20,066 nt of DNA, taken from positions 1-20,066 of the forward strand of contig PDIP01000027.1 of the NCBI GenBank assembly GCA_002811645.1. Direction: 5' to 3'. Shown here piece by piece: positions 1 through 7,836 of this stretch (position 1 is its first letter; the number at the start of each line of letters is the position of its first letter). The notes beneath the pieces are model-generated. The model was not told the origin of the DNA. It saw only the letters and a program-made list of their open reading frames with translations, and did not search any database. The DNA is from Corallochytrium limacisporum. Lineage: Eukaryota > Opisthokonta. The position numbers and the translations under genes were made by a program.

Positions 1-697
1 AACCTCGGGAGATGAAAGTAACCAGCTTGGGGGTGATGGGTCGGCAAAATATCTGTTGCGGTGCAGTTTTACTCACAAAAATTACTTCATTGGCGGCTCG
101 AGCTTTTCTTGCGCGACACTATGTGCCCTTATGCTTCGCTGTTCTTCTCTCTACACAGGTTTTTACCCTTAGGATGGGACCCTCACTGCAGCCCGAGCTG
201 TATTCCATGGGCACACGGAGGGATTGAAAAGAAATTTTTTCACATGTCCCAAACCCTATTCTTTCAGTACTAAGGTTGGCCCTCAATTGAAGAGTCTCGG
301 CCGATGGCTCAATATCCACCGCGAGGGGAATAGGTCAAACCCTCGGCCGGTTCAGGCAGAGACCGGAAAGTGGGGGGGGGCGCACCGAGGGGAAAGGGTA
401 ACCCGTCCGAACAGGCGCAAGATCAAAATCGGGTATGTTGATTTCCAAAAGTAGGTATGGCCAGTGGTCAGTACTTTGTAAATTCAGCCATAACGTCTTT
501 TGATCAGTGTCGTTCTTATATGGGCTCCGTATACCCATCAAATATCTGGACAGCTAGAGGTGATCGATTGCGCAGTGCAGTCATTCAAGGTATTTCTCAA
601 TCATTGTCAGTTCCACAGGATTGCGAATATTGCTGTTCTCTAGTACATCGCCTCACAAAACACTTAGCAATATTCGGAAATAGTAACAGCCAACAGT
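1..697. other. Gene-less 5' region upstream of the symporter
   Basis: No frame here resembles a known protein; the open frames are short and overlap on several strands. The stretch presumably holds the promoter and 5' UTR of the symporter that starts at 698. A run of nine G lies at 372-380. An in-frame TAG at 665-667 closes the symporter frame upstream, so its coding sequence does not extend into this region without splicing. No clear TATA box or other site could be assigned. Confidence 0.6.
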
Positions 698-2686
698 ATG
701 AGATTGATAGATAGACCTGTTGTTGACCGTGCGGAGTCGCACACTTTTCCGTCAACCGCTGCTTTCATTCTTTCCGCTATTGGATTTGCAATCGGTCTCG
801 GCAATCTCTGGAGGTTTCCAATCTTCGTGTATCGCCATGGTGGTGGTGCATTCTTTGTTCCCTATCTCTTCGGTCTGCTTTTCTTGGGTATTCCCTTGCT
901 AACTCTCGAGACCGGTATTGGCAATGCTAGCCAAAGGGGTCCCATTGGAGCCTTCGGACACATTAACAAGCATTTCCGCGGCATTGGTGCCGCCGCAGTG
1001 TACAATGCATTCGTCACCTCCACATACTATGCAGCCATTTTGGCTTGGGGTCTGGTTTACCTGATTGAATCATTCTACTCTAATCTACCTTGGGATGTGG
1101 AAATTGTTGAGGGCGAGACCTACAATATCACCCTACTGGACAAGCCTACCGAGCACTTTTATGATGATGTCTTGCTGGAGAGTGGCGACCCCAGTTCTAC
1201 CAGGATCATCAGCAGCGCTCTGTTTGGTGCTAACTTTGCCATGTGGGTCTTTTCTTACCTGGCAGTCTTTAACGGCACCAAGACTGTCGGATACATAACC
1301 TATGTGACCGTCACTGCTCACATCATCATGCTGCTAGTTTTGCTCATCCGCGGAGCTACTCTTGACGGTGCAGAGGAGGGTATTAGTGTCTACATTGGAA
1401 CTTGGGAATTCTCCAATCTCAGTCAGGGCCAGATGTGGTTGGATGCCATCAGCCAAATCTTTTTCAGTCTCGGCTTGGCTTTTGCTTCTTTGATTACTTT
1501 TGGATCCTATACTCCGCGTGGCTTCAGTGTGGTCAAGAACTCTGTCATTGTTGCCGCGGGCAACTCAACATTCTCCTTCTTTACCGGCTTTGCCGTCTTC
1601 GAAATTCTGGGCTGGTTCTCCAATCTGACTGGTGTACCTATCGAGGACGTTACTGACGGTGGCTCTTCTCTAGCCTTCATTGTCTATCCCACAGCGTTGG
1701 CTGAATTGCCAGCTCCACAATTCTTCAATATTCTCTTCTTCCTCACCATCTTCTTCCTTGGCATCGATTCTCTGTTCGGTGGTATGGAAGGAGTCACTGG
1801 TGGCATTGATGACACCAAGTATATGCCGTACCTAAAGGACCTGCCGAAGCTCAAGATTGGACTAGTCTATGCTCTGGCTTGGCTGTTGAGCATTTGGTAC
1901 GTCTCTGACGTTGGGCTATATTTGCTAGACGCGGTTGACCACTACATCGCCAGCTACTGTCTTCTCGCTGTGGGTGGCATGGAGGCCTTTGCTCTGTCCT
2001 GGATTCATCGTCATGATACCATGGTGGACATGCTAGGTCGCAAGTGCATGCTGATCTTTGAAGTCAGCTACATTGGCGCAATTGTGAGTGGCAGTATTAT
2101 TGCCATTCTCCTGACTAATCCCATTGGCGGCACCATCGCTGCTCCCATAGGCTTTGGTTGCGGATTTGGGATTTTCATCATCGGCACTTTCTTCGCTGTA
2201 GTTGCTGGCCACAAGTTCAGTGGGCTCGATATGTCCACTGTTTTCGACAAACTCTTCAACTTCCAGATTGATGAGATTTGCTGCTGGATCAACAGTACCG
2301 TCACCCAGGACGGTACCAATGGCAACCGTCAGATCCCTCGGGTGTGGAATTTCTTCATCAAGTTTGTCATTCCTGCCACAACCATGATCCTAATCATCAT
2401 CAACATTTATCTGCGCACTGAGGAAGGACCCTATGGCGACTACCCCACTTTCTACCAGGCAGTTGGTTCTCTTGTCGTTCTCGGCGCCGTTGGCCTAATG
2501 GTGCTCGGTGCCATATATCCATCCATCTTCGATGGCCCTGAGGATGTCAATAGCCAAAACCATGATCCGAAGAAGGAGATAGATTTCTCTGAGCTCCCTG
2601 AGCCCATCGCATGTGAATCTCAAATGAGCGATGCAATCACCTCTGAATTTGGAATATCGGAGAAGGACACCCAAGACGCACTCTAG
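698..2686 (+). CDS. Sodium/chloride-dependent neurotransmitter symporter (NSS/SLC6) family, probable amino-acid transporter
   Basis: A 662-residue multi-pass membrane protein of the NSS family, whose members import amino acids or amines with sodium. TM1 carries the signature GLGNLWRFP (33-41), followed by GGGAF (48-52) and PY (55-56). Aligning by eye with the serotonin transporter and LeuT, the sodium-2 residues D357 and S358 are present. So are the chloride-site residues Y56, Q253, S257, N289 and S293, which suggests chloride dependence. The position that is Asp in monoamine carriers is Gly (G33), as in amino-acid carriers. An N-glycosylation sequon (N143-I-T) lies in the large outer loop. 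Two extra hydrophobic segments (about 450-474 and 480-504) sit between canonical TM10 and TM11, giving about 14 segments instead of 12. The start is the first ATG after an in-frame stop at 665-667. The acidic tail (about 612-662) is probably cytosolic. The substrate is unknown. Confidence 0.93.
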   Translation: MRLIDRPVVDRAESHTFPSTAAFILSAIGFAIGLGNLWRFPIFVYRHGGGAFFVPYLFGLLFLGIPLLTLETGIGNASQRGPIGAFGHINKHFRGIGAAAVYNAFVTSTYYAAILAWGLVYLIESFYSNLPWDVEIVEGETYNITLLDKPTEHFYDDVLLESGDPSSTRIISSALFGANFAMWVFSYLAVFNGTKTVGYITYVTVTAHIIMLLVLLIRGATLDGAEEGISVYIGTWEFSNLSQGQMWLDAISQIFFSLGLAFASLITFGSYTPRGFSVVKNSVIVAAGNSTFSFFTGFAVFEILGWFSNLTGVPIEDVTDGGSSLAFIVYPTALAELPAPQFFNILFFLTIFFLGIDSLFGGMEGVTGGIDDTKYMPYLKDLPKLKIGLVYALAWLLSIWYVSDVGLYLLDAVDHYIASYCLLAVGGMEAFALSWIHRHDTMVDMLGRKCMLIFEVSYIGAIVSGSIIAILLTNPIGGTIAAPIGFGCGFGIFIIGTFFAVVAGHKFSGLDMSTVFDKLFNFQIDEICCWINSTVTQDGTNGNRQIPRVWNFFIKFVIPATTMILIIINIYLRTEEGPYGDYPTFYQAVGSLVVLGAVGLMVLGAIYPSIFDGPEDVNSQNHDPKKEIDFSELPEPIACESQMSDAITSEFGISEKDTQDAL

Positions 2687-3728
2687 AATATTTCTCGTCC
2701 CCCTTCATCCCCATTCCTGTACTATATTCATCACAGCGGAATGGCCCATGGGACATGTCATGAATCTTAAATATAAATATGTACCAATATAGATAGATAC
2801 TCAGCACAGACCAACTTTAGACCTAAATCCTGTGACCCCCCTCCTCCAAACGTAACTCAAGGGCGCACATATGTAGACAAGGTTAAATCGACGGACTCAC
2901 TATGCTGACACTCCCAGGTAGGCAGCTCCCTGTTCAAAAATGTGCAACCACTTGTACCACTCTAGTATCCCGACGGACATTTTCTCTTTGCGGTGATGAT
3001 CTTGGGGATTTCCATGGGTAAGTGAGGGTATCCCCTAGGAGTAGGAATGTTCCCCTCTCCAGTGGGAGATGGAATGCAAGTATCCGAGGAATTGTCCAAC
3101 CCGCACGCTGTTCTTCTATAGCTCCAATACAAAAAGTAGATATTCTTGCTACCACCGTCTCGTGAACGTAATTTCGCAAGATATTAGATGGTGATGCGAG
3201 TGATGTAATGATCTGAATCCCCCGTGCTCAATAATATTCAAGTGGAAGAACAGTTTTCGGTCTCACGGTGTTTAGGATTGGGTTTATTTCTGGTAAGAAT
3301 TTAGTACCGGTGCTTGAAAATCCAAAGAATGTTACGAAACTCATTTCCAAAAATATACTCAGAAAAATTCGCGGGTTGGTTCACCTTCGAGACGTCATAG
3401 CTCTCTGTCCACGCACCCCGCACCAGGGTTGCAGCAGGGGAGCAGGCCACGGAAGAGAGGGGGAAAGTGGTGCTTTGGCTATGATTGGGTCCGCAGTGTT
3501 TCGCATGAAGCATGCTCTGTGCAAACACAGGATGATGATAAAGGCAGCCACAAAATGGTATAATCTGTGGAATAATATCTTCCCTTTCTTTGATTTATGT
3601 ATCGTGCCCCAAGGCACCCAAAGGTACTTAACTGCACTCCTTGTTCCGTGTCTGTATTGCCAATCTAAACAGTAAGTTTAAAATTAATTAATTGATATCG
3701 TAGTGGACAAATACGAAAACAAGCAAAA
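2687..3728. other. Intergenic stretch without a recognisable gene
   Basis: This contains the 3' UTR of the symporter, with AT-rich sequence around 2768-2805 that could serve 3'-end formation. It also contains the upstream region of the small secreted protein. Open frames on both strands (about 2934-3179 minus and 3268-3675 plus) show no recognisable domain, and the plus one lacks an ATG at its start. A small perfect hairpin, GTGCC-CCAA-GGCAC, lies at 3604-3617. A TATAAT-like string at about 3559-3564 is about 165 bp upstream of the next ATG; its role is unproven. Confidence 0.55.
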
Positions 3729-4172
3729 ATGATGAAAACTTGTATGTTGGGACTTCTGGTTTCCACAGGTCTTGCATCTGCTGCCGTGACTGTGTCTGAT
3801 TCGAACGGTACGGCCCAAATGCACAACTATGGTGCAGGTCAATATGGCTCATGTGGCATTGCCATTACTGATGAATTACTCCATGGTCCTCACCCACCTG
3901 CTGCATGCGAGACTTGTAAGTGTGGTGCATGCTACGAAATTTATCTAGAGGACACCAAACAGTCTCAGAAAGTCCAAGTGGTAGACTTGACTGGCACTGC
4001 AACATTTGAAATTGCTGGCCATGGGCCCCCTGGACCTACGTCTGGCAGTGACGCTTGGACTAATCTTTGTCCAACGTGCGGGCACGATAATGAATGCCAC
4101 ATGACTGGTGGCGCCTTCCCTGGTGGCTACTGCAATGCGCGCCCAATTACATACAAAGAAGTTTCCTGCTGA
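3729..4172 (+). CDS. Small secreted cysteine-rich protein, double-psi beta-barrel (expansin/loosenin-like)
   Basis: A 147-residue protein with a clear signal peptide (hydrophobic core 6-16, likely cut after ASA at 16-18). The mature part has ten cysteines (42, 60, 63, 65, 68, 114, 117, 123, 135, 147). The order of motifs resembles domain 1 of expansins and single-domain loosenins: a GQYGSCGI stretch near the start, CGACYEIY (65-72), VQVVDL (82-87), LCPTCG (113-118), then a GGAF (127-130) and a closing RPITYKEVSC (138-147). There is no second, carbohydrate-binding expansin domain. The Asp normally found in the H-x-D-L-S stretch before the AF pair is not evident: here it reads CHMTGG. Two ATGs in a row (3729 and 3732) could start it; the first is used. 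The frame is intronless. Other secreted DPBB proteins are possible, so the expansin link is moderate. Confidence 0.72.
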   Translation: MMKTCMLGLLVSTGLASAAVTVSDSNGTAQMHNYGAGQYGSCGIAITDELLHGPHPPAACETCKCGACYEIYLEDTKQSQKVQVVDLTGTATFEIAGHGPPGPTSGSDAWTNLCPTCGHDNECHMTGGAFPGGYCNARPITYKEVSC

Positions 4173-5464
4173 AATCTTCTATACGTTCGCCCACTAACGG
4201 ACCATTTAACCCATTGTTGGGCCTCTTGCTGGTTCAAAAGGCTGAAATGGGCGAAACACGGGACCTCAAGACTGGCTTTTTGCCCGTGTATTTCAAATAT
4301 TCTATACTAAGTATATAAAATTAAATGCGTGAATGGACTTCAGTTGTTCGTTTTCTTGAGCAACCCTCCGTGGTTGTCATGGAGCTGTTCTATAGCCCAG
4401 TATAGTGAGGAGAGGGAGTTTGAAAAAGAAGGAGAGAGAAATTCAAAGCCTCCAGTGACACTCTTGGATTAGGCTTCTGCCACACACCTACAACTATGGT
4501 TCCCATTCAGAATGTGTGTATAATGTGCGACTGCAGTGATAGGTAGAGGGTATAGGTGATTCCAGCGGAACAACTTGATATTGCAGTTGTTGTCCTCTTC
4601 TTACTATAGCAAGACTGTGATTGTACTGTTCAAGCAATGGGAACATCCCAAGCCTCAAGACAAAGCAAAGTCGAGTAGGGCAGCGGCCTGTGCGTTTCCG
4701 AGTGCGCACACACTCTCGTCCTCGTACGCAATGAAGGGTTCTGGAGAATCTGCCGATGCGCGTCCCTCTTAACTTTCGTAACCTAAGTCCCTGACAGGTT
4801 TGTCCCAATGGCAGCGTACTGATACTGAAAAATCCATGGCAATATCGAAGTCTAAAGGCAAGAAACTAAAACAATGGCACCTGCAATGACACGGACTTCT
4901 CCTGATGAGACCCTTGGTACGATGGCTGCTTACAGCGGAGAACCGGCCCCTTCATAACTTTTTTCGGATGGCCCTCGCTTTCAACCAATCCCTCCGCTCC
5001 CCAGACCGCGGCCCCGGAGGTGAGGGGGAGGAGGGCCATTCAGTCTCCACGGACAACAATGCAAGGACGCAGCTAACCCTGGTCTTCCCTCCCATTCTGC
5101 TAGGAGTATGCTTACTAAGTACCTTGGCCTTCGACTGAAAAAATTGCATCTAGGGTAGCTGTGCAGGCCTAGCGATGACAGTTGGTATCCGCGCAAGCGC
5201 TAGGAGACGGGAAGCTGAGGTCTTCTTACAGAGGCCGATGGAGGCGAGGCCTAAAATGAGAGGTGCTATTGGATAGCATCTTAGAAGAAATTGATAAACA
5301 CTTATCATAAGTGACCGTGCCCGTGCGCATGCTAACATTGTACAGCTATATTACAGTTATTTACGATCCCCAAGGTAAACAATTGGTATTGTATCTCAAG
5401 CGTCTTAAAGGTCCAGAGGAAATAGAACACAGTAGTTGGACTAGTCACGGTAAGACAATCAATA
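4173..5464. other. Intergenic stretch between the secreted protein and the MAX-like gene
   Basis: No supportable gene. Just after the secreted-protein gene there is an AT-rich run at about 4299-4325 (TATACTAAGTATATAAAATT) that suits a 3'-end or polyadenylation region. The rest is presumably the promoter and 5' UTR of the bHLH gene. A possible 5' UTR intron at about 5020-5104 (GTGAGG donor, CTAAC, TAG acceptor) is only suggestive. A CCAAT string lies near 4984. No CACGTG E-box was seen here. Confidence 0.5.
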
Positions 5465-5884
5465 ATGGAGCAGCACGATATGGACCTCAAATTTGACGAT
5501 GGAGCTGACCTCGAAGAGCTTGATTTCGATCCTGCCGATATTGAGCTGCAAGACTCTACAACGGAGCAGTCACAAGAGCCTCAGAAGCCTGCTCCAAAGC
5601 GCAAAGGGCGCAAAGGAGAAAAGCGCAAGCACCACAATGCATTGGAGCGCAAACGTCGTGATCATATTCGCTACAGCTTCAACGGACTTCGGGACTCCAT
5701 CCCTCGTCTGCAAGGAAATGAGAAGGCAAGTCGGTCCAAGATCCTGCTAGCAGCGACGGACTATATTCTGCAGGTCACTGATTGCGCTGGGCAACTGCAC
5801 ATGGAGATGGAGCACCTGACACGAACGAACATGTGGTACCACCAACAGATTGGTGACCTTAAGGAGCAAATGAACGCCAATTAA
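5465..5884 (+). CDS. MAX-like basic helix-loop-helix leucine-zipper transcription factor
   Basis: A 139-residue nuclear DNA-binding protein. Residues 1-44 are acidic, and a Lys/Arg-rich stretch follows (45-55). The basic region [13 protein letters not shown] (56-68) matches animal MAX. H57, E61 and R65 occupy the three base-contact positions of group B bHLH proteins that bind CACGTG. Helix 1 runs through [10 protein letters not shown], the loop reads LQGNEKASR, and helix 2 starts at [11 protein letters not shown] (91-101). A weak zipper follows, with heptad positions V104, L111, L118, Y125 and L132. MAX acts as the obligate partner of MYC, MXD, MGA and related factors. Here it could work as a homodimer or with an unseen partner. 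The start is the first ATG after an in-frame TAG at 5423-5425. Its 3' end faces phosphomannomutase across 89 bp, so their 3' UTRs may overlap. Other group B bHLH-zippers are possible, but the basic region is distinctly MAX-like. Confidence 0.88.
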   Translation: MEQHDMDLKFDDGADLEELDFDPADIELQDSTTEQSQEPQKPAPKRKGRKGEKRKHHNALERKRRDHIRYSFNGLRDSIPRLQGNEKASRSKILLAATDYILQVTDCAGQLHMEMEHLTRTNMWYHQQIGDLKEQMNAN

Positions 5885-5973
5885 AGAACAAAATGGATAT
5901 GTTTGAAAAACGGATGTTCCATTTATGTAAAGCACATGAATACCGTATGTTTGTGTAAAATCCTGTCGAGCTC

Positions 5974-6974
5974 TTACATGCCGAAAATTTTCGACACTTG
6001 CTCGATAGTGTCTTCCCAGCTCGTAACTGTGTGTCCAATAGTCTTCGGGTCTTCAAAGATTTCGTGATCGTTACCACCCTGCAAAATCGAATGAAAAGAA
6101 TAATGAATACGGGCATGTTAGGCTTCGCTCGGGAATTGGTTCCGGTACGGAGACACATACTTACCTTAAAGGTCTTGTCACCAAAGAAATGAATGGTATC
6201 ATAGTCGCCCAAAAACTGCAGACAATAGCGCTTGTCCCATCCCTGAGGGAAGACATCGAAGCTGATCTGACCGCCAATACTGAAGGTGAGATTCAGATCT
6301 GCACAGTGTTCCCTAATAGCAGAAACCATCTTCTCTCGGACCTTGGTATCCATGTCCCAAGCGTAGAATTCTTCCCGTTCCTCGATGGAACAGTTGCGCC
6401 CAATGGGGGAAATGTTCAGCATACCCTTACGGTACTCGACGAACGTACCACGTTTCTTGGGAATGTCCAGGTCCGCAATGTACTTGAGGGCAAAATCTAC
6501 AACTTTGCGAAGCCCCGCCTCGCCCAGATGGTCCAGGATACTTGCTTCTCCTATCTGCTTACCCTCCTTGAACGCCAACAGTCCGTTTTCGGAGAATAAG
6601 TACTTGAACTCATTTACCACTACAGATTAAAGGAAGTTACAAAAGTTCTTTTTCATTGTTAGTGACAGTCCACTGTTTTCCGTAGAGCAGATGATTGGGG
6701 GTATACTTACTGTGATCGCCTCCCAGCTGTTCCATAATTTTCTTCAAATCCGAGCCACCTACGACGCCGACATCGACCCTTTCCTTCAAATCATTGAGGA
6801 ATTCAGTCATTTTTGGGTCAACAACGCGGCGAGGAGCCGTCAATGTTCCTGTACATCAAACCAATTCACACCAATATGCAGCGCCAGGTTAGTGATTTCA
6901 TGTCCGCCTAAGATCGAAACTACTCTCGTTTAACACTTACCGTCGACATCAAAGAGTACTATAGTCTTGCCCAT
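5974..6974 (-). CDS. PMM/SEC53: Phosphomannomutase, four exons
   Basis: Converts mannose-6-phosphate to mannose-1-phosphate in the cytosol, feeding GDP-mannose for glycosylation and GPI anchors. The coding sequence is complement(join(5974..6078, 6165..6619, 6711..6848, 6941..6974)): 732 nt, 243 residues. The joints are fixed by conserved protein sequence across each intron. The HAD-type catalytic motif DVDGT (9-13) supplies the nucleophile D9 and the acid/base D11. VGGSD (41-45), SENGL (67-71), RRG-like KKRGTF (112-117), SPIGRN (128-133), [13 protein letters not shown] (170-182), FFGDKT (202-207) and GGNDHEIF (210-217) follow in the family order. The length is normal for the family (human PMM2 246, yeast Sec53 254). 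It lacks the extra yeast N-terminal residues, and wording such as GTLTAPR is closer to animal and plant enzymes. The first exon is only 34 nt. It is divergent from the cofactor D gene (862 bp apart) and convergent with the bHLH gene. Confidence 0.95.
6079..6164 (-). other. Intron 3 of phosphomannomutase
   Basis: 86 nt, donor GTAAGTA, branch site GCCTAACA (CTAAC complement at 6117-6121), acceptor GCAG. Phase 0, between K209 and G210. Splicing joins FFGDKTFK to GGNDHEIF, the metal-binding region of the family, so the short last exon (5974-6078, 35 codons including the stop) is secure. Confidence 0.93.
6620..6710 (-). other. Intron 2 of phosphomannomutase
   Basis: 91 nt, donor GTAAGTA, branch site CACTAACA (CTAAC complement at 6658-6662), acceptor GTAG. 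It is phase 1, creating an ATG codon across the joint (M58). Splicing yields [20 protein letters not shown], matching the family without a gap. Confidence 0.92.
6849..6940 (-). other. Intron 1 of phosphomannomutase
   Basis: 92 nt, donor GTAAGTG, branch site CACTAACC (CTAAC complement at 6888-6892), acceptor ACAG. It splits the glycine codon inside the DVDG-T motif after its first base (phase 1). Removing it restores [11 protein letters not shown], which confirms the boundaries. Confidence 0.93.
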
Positions 6975-7836
6975 CTCTATATGATTATTGTGATTTTTCC
7001 AGGTCTATTCTGTGCCAAACTCGTCCGTCAAGTTTAGACGGATAAAGTAGCACTTTTGAAGTACCAGGCGCACAGGGCCCACTGGATGCAAACGGTAGAA
7101 ATCCGGCACCCCGCCAGATTGGCAAGAACATCCTCCAGAATTGATCAGAACAGTCCCATTCTTAGGAGGCGGAGCTCGCCGTTTCGGTACGGATGTGTAG
7201 CGCGATTATCTACGCTTTCTGTATAGTCGGGGAGGCTCGCCTGGGAACTTTAATTGCTCGGAGATTGAAGAACAACACTGAAATGACCGCCTGTTTACCT
7301 GATTGAATCAGTGGGAAGGGAAATTTCCTATCCGGAGGGGAAGGGGCAAAACTCCCCGGGAGCTTCAAGACAACTTGGTCGGGGGCCTTATTTCTTGATC
7401 TTCACTCGTTTCTTGGTCTCCATTTCGAGGTCTCCTAGCCCCTCTTTCCTTCCCGAAGACGGGAGCGCTGGCTATTTTAGCGCGCGGATTGAGGGCGACT
7501 CACCCGGTGTTTCAAGCTGGGGTGGCCTGCCGTGCAAAATGCACGCAAGCCGCTTGATGTAGAATACGGACCGGTAGGGGACTGGGAAAGGGAAAGAAAT
7601 ACTGCCGGCAGTCCTACCGCAGCAACCACGACCGTCCGGACCATGTGTGTTCGGACTATTCGATGTCCTCAGATGGCCTTGAATAGTACGTAGCGAAAGG
7701 TATTTGGCATAGAACAATGACACAGTATGAACTCTGTGTGACCAAGACAACATGGTACCGCAACATTGATACGAGGGGGTGGCTGTGAAGCCTAAATCAT
7801 GTCCTGAACAATAAGCGGAATTGAAGAGGCAGAACT
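6975..7836. promoter_or_regulatory. Divergent intergenic region between phosphomannomutase and cofactor D
   Basis: An 862 bp region flanked by two outward-reading gene starts, so it must contain both promoters and 5' UTRs. Open frames at about 7311-7562 (+) and 7472-7753 (-) are short, overlap each other and resemble nothing known. An in-frame TGA at 7822-7824 closes the cofactor D frame just upstream of its ATG. No clear TATA box was identified. Confidence 0.6.

Noticed and set aside
3268-3675. Plus-strand 135-codon open frame before the secreted protein gene
   Set aside because: Begins at GTG rather than ATG, no domain resemblance, and a minus-strand frame covers the same bases.
5311-5496. 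Upstream frame overlapping the start of the bHLH gene
   Set aside because: Different frame, no domain, and the bHLH frame has its own ATG after an in-frame stop; probably 5' UTR.
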